Shown here one piece after another: positions 45,789-53,622 of a stretch of 64,000 nucleotides of DNA; position 1 is the stretch's first letter; each line of letters begins with the position of its first letter. The notes below the pieces were generated by a model. That model was given only the letters and a program-made list of their open reading frames with translations, did no database searches and had not been told where the DNA came from. The position numbers and the translations under genes are program-made. Source of the stretch: Syntrophobacteraceae bacterium (GTDB lineage Bacteria > Desulfobacterota > Syntrophobacteria > Syntrophobacterales > Syntrophobacteraceae); contig JALOPI010000001.1 in NCBI GenBank assembly GCA_025453975.1, forward strand, positions 106,381 to 170,380, written 5' to 3'.

Positions 45789-48095
45789 ATGAACGCCTAT
45801 CAGCAATTTAAAAAAAATGTTTGCCAGCGTGAGCTTATCCTGAAAGAGAGCATCCAGCGGCTCGAAGAGCAGAGCCTCGTGGATCCCGCCCAAACTGGCC
45901 GCTGGCGGGAAGCCCTCTCAAGGGTGGGCAGTTCACTGGAGGATCAGCTCCTTCGCATCGCGGTGGTGGGGTCCGTCAAATCGGGCAAAAGCACCCTCGT
46001 CAATGCTCTCCTCCAAAGGGATCTCCTCAAAAGGGGCGCGGGCATCACCACCGCCTTCATCACGCGCATTCAGTCCCACCCGGAATATGGAGGCTGGGCT
46101 GACCTCAAGCCATGGGGGCAGATTCACGACGAGCTGGGTCGAGCCTTGATGATGCTGCCGTTTCTCACGGATGAGGTTCAAGGGACGGAGGAGATGGACC
46201 TTCGACGTCCAGAGGACCGGGATCGCCTGAGGGAGCTTTGGGGCCGCATGCGGAGGGAATGGCAGCAGCGGCGGGGGGCCCTGGACCCCTGTTTCATGGT
46301 GCTCGGCAGCCTGCTTGAAGGTTACCCTTCGGTTCAGGGCATGATCGGGGAAGATGTGGTGCGTCGAGTCTTCGACGCTCATTCCATCGCAGAGCACCAG
46401 CGATGGGTTGGGACTGAATCCAGCGCGGTCTATGTTCAGGATGTTGAGCTGCACGTGCCGATCCCATGGCTCGGGGATCACATCGAGATTGCCGACTGCC
46501 AGGGGAGCGACTCACCCAATCCCCTGCACCTGGGGCAGGTGCAGCAATATCTCCTGGGCAGCCATTTCATTCTCTACGTCATCAACAGTCGAATGGGGCT
46601 GCGGGAGTCGGATTTCAAGCTCATCGAGCTTGTGGGGACGCTCCGAATGACCCCGCAAACCCTGTTCGTGCTGAATGTCGACCTGGATGCCCACACGAGC
46701 GCGGCGGACATTGACCGTGCGGCGGAGCGCGTCCGAGAAGAGCTGAGCTGGGTGGTGGCCCATCCCCGGCTCCATGTTTTCTCGGCTCTCTACCACCTGC
46801 TGCAGTCCCAGGGTGCCGGTTTTACGGCCATCGAGAGATCCCGCATGGACGGGTGGAGCAGGGATGCGAGCCTGAACACCTTCACCCATGAATGTTTTGC
46901 GAGCTTTCGACGGGACCTGGTGCGGCGAGTCTGTGAGCAGCGGGCTCGATTGCTCTGTGCGACGGGTCTCAGCCGGCTCAGCATGGTCGCCGCGAGCCTG
47001 GTGGACTCCCTCACCCTTCAGCGGCAGTTTCTGGACCGCGATGTGGAGCATCTCGAGCGCTCGGTGGCTGACCTACGCAGCCGGCAAAGGGATCTCCAGG
47101 ACACCCTCGAGACCCTCACCAGCGCCATCAATGGGCTGGCCGATTCCCTGGCACAGGACCTCGACCGCGCTGTGGACGCGTATTTCGATCCAGAAGAGGG
47201 TCCGCTTCTCCGCGAGATTCTGGAGATGGTGGAGCATTTTCCCTTGGAGGGACGATACGAAAGGGAGCTTTCCGATCCGAGAATCCTGGTGAAGTCGCTC
47301 CACCGCTTCTATGTGAGCTTCCGGCAGGCCGTGTCGCGGCACCTGGTGGAGCGGACCAATGGTCGCATCATCACGTTTGCGGGGGCGCAGGAGGGGGCTC
47401 TCGCGGCCCGCTTTCGATCGGCTTCCCGGTCCTTCTGGTCCCTCTATTCCAGGGCTTTGGACGAGTACCGGAGCGAGGCGGAGCGCCACGGCATTCCTTT
47501 GAGCACCCCGACCGGTCCGGGAGATGTGGAATGGTCGGCGCCCCGGTATCTGATTCCACCGACTTTCGGGGCTCTCCCCGAGCGTGAGGCGGTGAGCCGA
47601 TCCATACTGTTGATGAAGTTTGGCCTCGGGCGCCTGTCGAGCCTGCTCGCGGAGCTCAAGGGGCGGGTGGGGTCCTCCTGTCACGGGGGGGCCGGTGAGG
47701 TGCGGGGCAGGGAAGGCTTCGAGGATGCGGTGGCTCTGGTGAAGAGCGAGACCAGCGCCGAGCTGATCCTGGCCTTCCGGCTCTATCATCAAGCCTTCAA
47801 GAGGGACTATCTGCGCCCTTTGCTGGAGCAGGGAATTCACGACCTGCTCGAAGCCTTTCAGTGCCGGGCGGTTGTGGCTCGGTTCGATTTCGGTCAGCTC
47901 ATGGAGCGAAGCCAGCGGGAGGGTGAGAACCGGCTCCGGAAGCTCGCATCCCTCGCCCAGGCCCGGGAGTCTGCCCGCAAGCTGCTTGAGGAGCTTGAGG
48001 AGCTCACCTGCGCCGTGCATCTGGACTGGCTGCCGGCCGAGGGTCAGGCCAATCCTGGGGGATGGGGGCCGTCCAATCCTGTTCACGCCCGCTGA
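45789..48095 (+). CDS. Dynamin-like large GTPase
   Basis: 768 residues. G1 is VVGSVKSGKSTLVNALLQRD (about 59-78); a switch Thr is in GAGITTAFITRI; G3 is IADCQGSDSPNPLH (DxxG); a G4-like NVDLD lies in LFVLNVDLDAHTS. An insert of about 100 residues between switch I and G3 and a long helical C-terminal half (heptad-rich VEHLERSVADLRSRQRDLQD, LEELEELTCAV) match bacterial dynamin-like proteins, which remodel membranes. No transmembrane segment is obvious, so membrane contact would be by an amphipathic tip. No second dynamin gene is adjacent, though many bacterial ones come in pairs. Its last 92 bases overlap the convergent rluA-type gene. Confidence 0.82.
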   Translation: MNAYQQFKKNVCQRELILKESIQRLEEQSLVDPAQTGRWREALSRVGSSLEDQLLRIAVVGSVKSGKSTLVNALLQRDLLKRGAGITTAFITRIQSHPEYGGWADLKPWGQIHDELGRALMMLPFLTDEVQGTEEMDLRRPEDRDRLRELWGRMRREWQQRRGALDPCFMVLGSLLEGYPSVQGMIGEDVVRRVFDAHSIAEHQRWVGTESSAVYVQDVELHVPIPWLGDHIEIADCQGSDSPNPLHLGQVQQYLLGSHFILYVINSRMGLRESDFKLIELVGTLRMTPQTLFVLNVDLDAHTSAADIDRAAERVREELSWVVAHPRLHVFSALYHLLQSQGAGFTAIERSRMDGWSRDASLNTFTHECFASFRRDLVRRVCEQRARLLCATGLSRLSMVAASLVDSLTLQRQFLDRDVEHLERSVADLRSRQRDLQDTLETLTSAINGLADSLAQDLDRAVDAYFDPEEGPLLREILEMVEHFPLEGRYERELSDPRILVKSLHRFYVSFRQAVSRHLVERTNGRIITFAGAQEGALAARFRSASRSFWSLYSRALDEYRSEAERHGIPLSTPTGPGDVEWSAPRYLIPPTFGALPEREAVSRSILLMKFGLGRLSSLLAELKGRVGSSCHGGAGEVRGREGFEDAVALVKSETSAELILAFRLYHQAFKRDYLRPLLEQGIHDLLEAFQCRAVVARFDFGQLMERSQREGENRLRKLASLAQARESARKLLEELEELTCAVHLDWLPAEGQANPGGWGPSNPVHAR

Positions 48096-49086
48096 CGGGG
48101 TGCGGCAGGCTCAGCCGGTGGGCGTGCAGGAGCAGGCCGTCCCAAGGGCTCCCGCCGTAAAGCCGGTCTCCGATGATGGGATAGCCCGATGCCGCCAGGT
48201 GAAGGCGGATCTGATGCGTCCGGCCGGTGAAAGGCCAGGCTCCCACCAGGGAGCGGCCCTCGTGGCGCAGCAGGACCTCGAACCGGGTCCGGGCCGGTTT
48301 TCCCTGCCCCCTGGGAACCGTGGCGTAGTGACCCTGCCGGCGTCCGATCTCGTCCTCGCGCCACCAGGTCTCCCAGGGTGGGAGCCCCCCTATCCATGCC
48401 AGGTATTCCTTGACGACCTGCCCCGTCTCGAAGGCCTGGGCCACCTTCCTGTTGGCCCGGGGATCCAGGGTGAAGACCATCACGCCGGTGGTATCGCGGT
48501 CCAGCCGATGATGCAGTCCCACATAGGCCTGACGGCCTCCCGCCCTCTCCAGGTGACGCAGGAGTCCCGCGAAGAGGTTGTTGTAGGCGTCGTAAGGAGT
48601 CTGCTGGCTGGGGATGCCCCTCTCTTTGTCGTACGCCAGAAGTGCCCGGTCCTGAAACAGAATCCGGCGGGGATCGATCTCGTAAGCCCGGCGGGTGCCG
48701 TGCCGAGGCCAGTGCACTTGAACGACATCTCCCCGTTGCACCAGGCGGGACGGCAGTCGCTCCTGGCGCCCGTTCACCTGGGCGGACCCAAAATCGATGA
48801 GATCGATGGCATCCGCCTCCGAAAGGAGGAGACACCGGGCTACCTGCGAAGCCAGCGTGGCTCCCGCTGCCTCGCCATCGATGGTCCAGGTGGCCGGGCT
48901 GCTTGGTATCAAAGGGTTTCCCGCGAGGGCAACCGGGCTGGTCCCAGTTGGTCGACAAAGCGGTTTCTGTCCACCGCACGGTTTTGAAGGACGTGAAGAT
49001 CCGTTTCCGGAGTGGGCCGGCCTGCGCGCTTCAAGCCTTTGCGGGATGCTTGCCCTCCAGCCCGAACTCCGCTCACAGGTCGTCAC
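48004..49086 (-). CDS. RluA-family pseudouridine synthase
   Basis: 360 residues from a GTG that overlaps the end of the FmdB gene (GGGAG upstream); a TTG at 48912 just before the conserved part is an alternative start, since the first ~60 residues look non-conserved. An S4-like module (CLLLSEADAIDLIDFGSAQV) is followed by the catalytic motif GLHHRLDRDTTGVMVFTLD with the active Asp, LAWIGGLPPWETWW, and PFTGRTHQIRLHLAASGYPI. It isomerises U to pseudouridine in rRNA or tRNA; the target is not predictable. The 3' end overlaps the dynamin-like gene by 92 bases. Confidence 0.88.
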   Translation of the reverse strand: MTTCERSSGWRASIPQRLEARRPAHSGNGSSRPSKPCGGQKPLCRPTGTSPVALAGNPLIPSSPATWTIDGEAAGATLASQVARCLLLSEADAIDLIDFGSAQVNGRQERLPSRLVQRGDVVQVHWPRHGTRRAYEIDPRRILFQDRALLAYDKERGIPSQQTPYDAYNNLFAGLLRHLERAGGRQAYVGLHHRLDRDTTGVMVFTLDPRANRKVAQAFETGQVVKEYLAWIGGLPPWETWWREDEIGRRQGHYATVPRGQGKPARTRFEVLLRHEGRSLVGAWPFTGRTHQIRLHLAASGYPIIGDRLYGGSPWDGLLLHAHRLSLPHPVSGREQDWTAPIPQDWPDPRPAASPDARRR

Positions 49087-49441
49087 CGGCGGGGCTCCCG
49101 CCAGGAGCCGCCCCGCCGCCGGATTCCTCTTCCATGGCCTCCTCGATCATGGCGTCCACGTCCTCCCCCTCGAAATCCTCCCCCATTTCCTGGGTCATGG
49201 TCTTCATCCATTTGGCCATGCTCCTGGGATCGTTCTCGTCGATTCCTCCCAGGCGGGAGGGATCGGCCAGCCGCTCCATGCGGGTTTCCTCCGAGAGGCG
49301 CACGCGCACCCTGGACATGAGCCTTGACATGGCTTCACTCCCGCAATGGCCGCAGGTGGGAGCGACCTCCTCGGAAACGCGGAACGTGATGACCTCGGAC
49401 TTCTTGCCGCAATCCCGGCACCTGAACTCGTAAATCGGCAT
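49073..49441 (-). CDS. FmdB-family zinc ribbon protein
   Basis: 122 residues. Starts MPIYEFRCRDCGKKSEV with a second pair CGHCGSEA, giving the four-Cys zinc ribbon of FmdB-type regulators. The C-terminal half is acidic (EMGEDFEGEDVDAMIEEAME) with a Gly/Pro tail. The family is common in sulfate reducers and anaerobes, function unresolved. It follows the aminopropyltransferase gene by 70 bases and overlaps the pseudouridine synthase start by 14 bases. Confidence 0.85.
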   Translation of the reverse strand: MPIYEFRCRDCGKKSEVITFRVSEEVAPTCGHCGSEAMSRLMSRVRVRLSEETRMERLADPSRLGGIDENDPRSMAKWMKTMTQEMGEDFEGEDVDAMIEEAMEEESGGGAAPGGSPAGDDL

Positions 49442-49511
49442 GACGACGATCTCCCTGGTCTGTCATCGACCCTGGCGATTCCCAGAGCAGCCCGCCCGCG
49501 GAACTGGGGCA

Positions 49512-50429
49512 TCAGGAGTGGCCTGGGGCGCCGCTGTCGTGGTCGGTCAATATATTATTGTGGATCAGATAAGCTCGCGCAACATATGCGGGCAGGAGAA
49601 ACATCCCCCGGGCATAGGATGACGAAAGATGCCTCAGCTCCATGGGCGAAAGCTCGATGCGCCGGGTCAGGGCGTCCAGCGACCAGTGAGGATCGATGGT
49701 GGCCAGAATCTGGGCGTCGGGCCGATGGAAGCTGGGCAGGGTGTAGGGGCAGGCCATGACGCGGGGAAACACCCGGTCCAGGGTGTTCTTGATCCGCGCA
49801 TGGAGCGCGATGTCTGCCGGGCCGATGGCTTCGCCCTGAACCGCCACGGCTCCCCCCGGGCTCAATCGATCCCGCACGAGCCCGTAGAACTCCAGAGTGA
49901 AGAGCAGCCGGGCCGGGCTGCCCTCCTCGGGGTCGCTGAGGTCGAGGATGATGCAGTCGAAACGCTCGTGGGATCGCGCCAGGAATCGTCGGCCGTCGTC
50001 AATCGCGAGCTCGACCCGCGGGTCTTCGAAGCTGCCCCGGTGCCATGATGCCAGATGGGCTCGGCAGACCTCCACCAGCTCCGCGTCGATGTCCACCATG
50101 ACCACCCGCTCCACCGTCGGATGAAGCAGTACCTCGCGAAGCGTGGCTCCCTCGGCGCCGCCGATGATCAGAACCGACCGCGGCCGGGACTGGCTGAACA
50201 TGGCTGGGTGGACGAGCATCTCGTGATAGATGAACTCGTCGGATTCCGCCGACTGCGCGATGCCGTCCAAAAAGAGCATGCGGCCGTGGGCGAGGGTATC
50301 CACGATGTCGATGCGCTGATAGCGGGATCGGCCGCGGAAGACGACGCGCTCGCACCGGTAGGCGATCTCCTCCATCGCCGCTGGAAGGGTCTCGCGATAG
50401 CGATAGCTCGCAGGAGGATCCATCCGCAT
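49512..50429 (-). CDS. Aminopropyltransferase, thermospermine synthase-like
   Basis: 305 residues. SpeE-family fold: GRMLFLDGIAQSAESDEFIY with YHEMLVHP, SAM-like site VLIIGGAEGATLREVLLHP, VVMVDIDAELVEVCRAHL and ELAIDDGRRFL. Two features point to the thermospermine (ACL5) branch rather than spermidine synthase: GGAEGATLRE instead of GGGDGG, and DLSDPEEGSPARLLFTLEFY, which matches the DLxDPxEGGPxxxLYT form instead of DSSDPxGPA. It would add aminopropyl from decarboxylated SAM to spermidine. Overlaps speD by one base (TGATG). Spermidine synthase activity is the alternative. Confidence 0.83.
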   Translation of the reverse strand: MRMDPPASYRYRETLPAAMEEIAYRCERVVFRGRSRYQRIDIVDTLAHGRMLFLDGIAQSAESDEFIYHEMLVHPAMFSQSRPRSVLIIGGAEGATLREVLLHPTVERVVMVDIDAELVEVCRAHLASWHRGSFEDPRVELAIDDGRRFLARSHERFDCIILDLSDPEEGSPARLLFTLEFYGLVRDRLSPGGAVAVQGEAIGPADIALHARIKNTLDRVFPRVMACPYTLPSFHRPDAQILATIDPHWSLDALTRRIELSPMELRHLSSSYARGMFLLPAYVARAYLIHNNILTDHDSGAPGHS

Positions 50430-50809
50430 CAGGGCTTATGCCTCAATTGATGGGGAGGCAGGTCGAGCACCCCCCTCTGGACCTCCATGATGGACATGTT
50501 TTCCGCTTTGAATCGGTCTTTGATGAAATGGAGCGCGGAGTCCGAATCGATCTGATCCCCGCAGGTGAAGATATCCAGGGCACAGTAACCGTATTCGGGC
50601 CATGTGTGGATGGCGAAATGGGATTCGGCGATGACGACGACGCCACTGACACCGTGTGGTGAAAACCGATGGAATACGGGCTTGACGATGGTGGCCCTGG
50701 AGAGCTCCACAGCCTCGATCAAGGACCTTTCCACCTGCACCAGGTCATTAATTTGCTCGAATGAGCAACCGTAAAGCTCAACGATCAAATGCTTTCCTAG
50801 TGATTTCAT
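50429..50809 (-). CDS. speD: S-adenosylmethionine decarboxylase proenzyme
   Basis: 126 residues, class 1B prokaryotic form. Cleavage site AESHFAIHTWPEYGYCALDI gives the pyruvoyl Ser at position 63, with catalytic His68 and Cys76 following. It supplies decarboxylated SAM to the aminopropyltransferase encoded directly downstream in a one-base overlap. Upstream, on the same strand, an intrinsic terminator lies in what would be its leader. Confidence 0.95.
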   Translation of the reverse strand: MKSLGKHLIVELYGCSFEQINDLVQVERSLIEAVELSRATIVKPVFHRFSPHGVSGVVVIAESHFAIHTWPEYGYCALDIFTCGDQIDSDSALHFIKDRFKAENMSIMEVQRGVLDLPPHQLRHKP

Positions 50810-50862
50810 CTTCTGCTCTACATCCTCAGGTCATAAGAGTACCTTCAGCTGCGGGTCCAAAA

Positions 50863-50893
50863 AGAAAAAAACCCCCGCATTCACGGGAGGTTT
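50863..50893 (-). terminator. Intrinsic terminator in the speD leader
   Basis: Minus strand: AAACC-CCCG arm (one bulged U) pairs with CGGGGGTTT around loop UGAAUG, followed by seven T residues. It lies 54 bases upstream of the speD ATG. No gene on the minus strand ends upstream; the next gene in that direction is divergent. A terminator in this place suggests a conditional leader. Confidence 0.7.
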
Positions 50894-51439
50894 GCCACGC
50901 TTTTCCCACCGGGGTCACGGAGTGACACCTTTGAAAATCTTAGCTAAAATACATGAAAATTCGGCCAAGGAAAGGAAAATCGCAAAGGCTGGCCCTTTGA
51001 TGACGCTGTCCCGGGGATTTCAGCCGCCGATCGGAATCGTAATCCATGGGTTTTTTCACACCGGACCCGAAGGTGATGGTCCATGATTTGCTTAAATCCT
51101 GCCTTGTGGGGCTTCATGAGCCGCCGGCAAATGCCCGGGGATGAGGGAGCCCTCACTGTTCAGGAGGGTGGCTGCTCCCAGCCGGTGGAAGCCCCGCGCC
51201 CTGCTGGGGAGGCCAGGGCCCCCGGGGCCCGCGTGGGTTCGGGGTCAAGTCCGGCGGGTCTGGCCCGGATGGATCCACGGTCATACCTTGATGATGGATG
51301 ACCCGATGTGGCTCCGCCGGAATTTTCTCTGTGAGGTGCCACTTTTGATGCTAAAATATGGAAAATTAGAGTGGTTTCCGTTCTATGACCAGAGCGTGAC
51401 TCAATCTGAAACTCTGCCCCGTTGGAGGAACAAAGGAAG
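50894..51439. other. Divergent region between speD leader and mlaC
   Basis: 546 bases with no supported gene. The minus-strand side next to the terminator can form a GTCAC/GTGAC hairpin (50915-50927) and has further self-complementary GC blocks, so it could be a structured leader RNA. An AT-rich segment at 50935-50965 is the likely speD promoter region, and another at 51340-51380 probably serves mlaC; no exact hexamers are assigned. Confidence 0.4.
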
Positions 51440-52078
51440 ATGAAAGCGGTGTTTTCTAGGTCACTGACCGTGCTCGGCGTGCTTTTCATGCTGAACCTTC
51501 TGGTTTGGAGCGCCCCCGCTTCCACATCAGCATCCGCGACTCCCCTGGCAGTGGTTCAGTCCGGGACGGACCGGGCCCTGGAAGTGCTCAAAAATCGCCG
51601 TGCCGTGGAAAGCACGAGCCTGCGGGATCGCAGGGACGAGGTGTTCGGCATCGTCGATGCGTATTTCAACTTCGGCGAGATGGCGAGGAGAGCCCTGGGG
51701 CGCCCCTGGAGAGACCAGCCGCCCGAAAAGCAGCGTGAGTTCGTGGACCTCTTCAAGGAGCTGCTTTTCAACACTTACGTGGATCGAGTGGATAGCTACA
51801 AGGGCAGCAACAGCGAGAGGGTCGAATACGACGGAGAGACCATCGAGGGCCGCTACGCCTTGGTGAAGACTCGGCTGGTGGGTTACCGTCAAAGCGATAT
51901 CGTCGTCGAATACCGATTGCTCCTCGAAGGCGGGGAATGGAAGGTCTACGACGTGGTGGTCGAGGGAATCAGCTTCATCAACAACTATCGTCAGCAGTTC
52001 AACTCTATTCTGGCGAGCGAATCGTTCGACAGCCTGCTCAGCCGACTGCGGGAAAAAGTGGCGATGCAGGGGCGCTAG
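51440..52078 (+). CDS. mlaC: MlaC/Ttg2D-family periplasmic phospholipid-binding protein
   Basis: 212 residues from the ATG after AAAGGAAG. A signal peptide (SLTVLGVLFMLNLLVWSAPA) precedes the MlaC fold: RDEVFGIVDAYFNFGEMARR, LGRPWRDQPPEKQREFVDLF, LLFNTYVDRVDSY and WKVYDVVVEGISFINNYRQQ. It ferries phospholipid across the periplasm to the MlaFEDB complex. It is about 47 kb from mlaE-mlaF-mlaD in this window and instead leads radC. It is presumably the missing soluble partner of that transporter, or of another. Confidence 0.9.
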   Translation: MKAVFSRSLTVLGVLFMLNLLVWSAPASTSASATPLAVVQSGTDRALEVLKNRRAVESTSLRDRRDEVFGIVDAYFNFGEMARRALGRPWRDQPPEKQREFVDLFKELLFNTYVDRVDSYKGSNSERVEYDGETIEGRYALVKTRLVGYRQSDIVVEYRLLLEGGEWKVYDVVVEGISFINNYRQQFNSILASESFDSLLSRLREKVAMQGR

Positions 52079-52119
52079 CATTCATTGAACGCTCCCTTCG
52101 CGATAGTGGAACAAACCCC

Positions 52120-52788
52120 ATGAACGAGGGCCATCGCCAGCGATTGCGCGAGCGGTTCGAGCAGAGCGGACTCCATGGCTTCCACGATCACGAGGTCATA
52201 GAGTTGCTGTTATCGTACGCCATTCCGCGCCGCGACGTGAAGCCCCTGGCCAAGGAGCTCATCGCTCGATTCGGCAGTCTCTCGGCGGTGGTCGATGCAC
52301 CCCTTGCCCACCTCAGGGAGATTGACGGGGTGGGAAGCCGGGCGTCGGTGCTCCTCACCATGCTTCCCAGGCTCATGGACCGCTATCTTCAAGATCGCTG
52401 GAAGCGGAGCGAAGCTTTTCATTCCACCCAGGACGCCGTGCGGTATCTCTACTCGCTCCTCGGGACCGAGAGGTCCGAAGTCTTCTATATCCTTGCCTTG
52501 AACAGCCAAAATGCTCTCATCGCCGCCGAGGAGATCCAGCGGGGGAGTGTCAACCGCACGGCGGTCTTTCCGCGCCTGGTCGTGGAAGCCTGCCTGAAGC
52601 ACAGGGCCACCGCGGTGATCCTGGCTCACAACCATCCTGGAGGGGATCCCCACCCGTCATCGGCCGACCGCCAGTTGACCCGGCGGCTCAAGAGGCTCCT
52701 GAACGACCTGGATATCCAGGTTCACGATCACATCATCGTCGCCGGCCAGACGCATCACTCCTTCGCCGAGCACCAGGAGCTCGAATGA
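52120..52788 (+). CDS. radC: RadC/JAB-domain protein
   Basis: 222 residues. N-terminal helix-hairpin-helix region (LLSYAIPRRDVKPLAKEL, LREIDGVGSRASVL) and C-terminal MPN/JAB domain with the metal motif AHNHPGGDPHPSSAD (HxHx7-10D). RadC was linked to DNA repair but that role is disputed; the JAB domain suggests a metal-dependent hydrolase or scaffold. Downstream of mlaC by 41 bases and overlapping the next gene start by ATGA. Confidence 0.93.
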   Translation: MNEGHRQRLRERFEQSGLHGFHDHEVIELLLSYAIPRRDVKPLAKELIARFGSLSAVVDAPLAHLREIDGVGSRASVLLTMLPRLMDRYLQDRWKRSEAFHSTQDAVRYLYSLLGTERSEVFYILALNSQNALIAAEEIQRGSVNRTAVFPRLVVEACLKHRATAVILAHNHPGGDPHPSSADRQLTRRLKRLLNDLDIQVHDHIIVAGQTHHSFAEHQELE

Positions 52789-53567
52789 TCCCGGACGTCA
52801 TGCCCGCGGTACTGGCTCGCGAGGAAGGGCCTCGTGGATCCTGGAATCCCCTCGTCCTCGAAATGGTCCCGCGCCCCGGGCTCCGCAGCGGGGAAGTCCT
52901 GGTGAAGGTCGAGGCCTGCTCGGTGAACCGTGCGGATTTGCTGCAGCGGCGCGGGCTGTATCCCCCGCCGCCGGGGGCTTCCCGTGTTCTGGGCCTGGAC
53001 TTTGCCGGCTCCATCGTGGGTGTATCCCCGGAAATGGAGCACTGGTGTGTGGGAGATCGGGTGTTCGGCATCGTCCCTGGCGGCGGGTATGCCAGATATT
53101 TGACGATTGCGGGGGATCAGCTCCTCGGGATTCCCTCGAATCTTGGCTTCTCGGAGGATTTTGAAGAGCGGCTGATGCGATTCAGCCGTGGCGGCGGAGT
53201 CGACGTGGTCCTCGACTGGGTCGGAGGCCCCTATCTCGAGAAACATCTGAGGCTGCTGAAGACGCGCGGACGGCTGGTACTGATGGGGCTCATGGGGGGA
53301 AGCCGGGGGGAAATCCCGCTGGATCTGATCCTCGGTAAGCGTCTGCGAGTCATGGGCTCGGTGCTCCGCAGCCGGTCCAACCCGGAAAAAGCCGGGATCA
53401 TTGGAGGCTTTGAGGCCCAGGTGCTGCCCTGGCCGCGGGAGGGACTGGTGAAGCCTGTCGTCCACAGGGTTCTTCCCATGGCCCGTGTGGAGGAGGCGCA
53501 CCGCATCCTCAAGGAAGGCAGCCACTTCGGCAAGGTGGTTCTGGTCTGGGATGCGGAGTTGTCGTGA
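52785..53567 (+). CDS. Quinone oxidoreductase-like MDR protein lacking the Rossmann glycine motif
   Basis: 260 residues; relatives (PIG3/QOR, zinc-less medium-chain dehydrogenases) have about 325. The catalytic N-terminal part is intact (VNRADLLQRRGLYPPPPGAS, GLDFAGSIVG, VPGGGYARY). After QLLGIPSNLGFSEDFEERL the sequence jumps to GGGVDVVLDWVGGPYLEKHL, and the usual EAAALPE... and VHGGASGVGTAA nucleotide-binding segment, roughly 65 residues, is absent. The deletion is in frame. The rest (KTRGRLVLMGLMGGSRGEIP, HRILKEGSHFGKVVLVW) is normal. Likely unable to bind NADPH in the standard way; may be a decaying or repurposed protein. Confidence 0.8.
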   Translation: MIPDVMPAVLAREEGPRGSWNPLVLEMVPRPGLRSGEVLVKVEACSVNRADLLQRRGLYPPPPGASRVLGLDFAGSIVGVSPEMEHWCVGDRVFGIVPGGGYARYLTIAGDQLLGIPSNLGFSEDFEERLMRFSRGGGVDVVLDWVGGPYLEKHLRLLKTRGRLVLMGLMGGSRGEIPLDLILGKRLRVMGSVLRSRSNPEKAGIIGGFEAQVLPWPREGLVKPVVHRVLPMARVEEAHRILKEGSHFGKVVLVWDAELS

Positions 53568-53622
53568 AAGGCGGGCTTCCGGCTTCCGTGGGCCGCGCCC
53601 GGATGGTGCGGCGGAGAATCGG

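Noticed and set aside
50897..51000. c-di-GMP (GEMM) riboswitch before speD
   Set aside because: A GGCAAACC string is present, but the second conserved GACGCAAAGCC block and tetraloop are missing.
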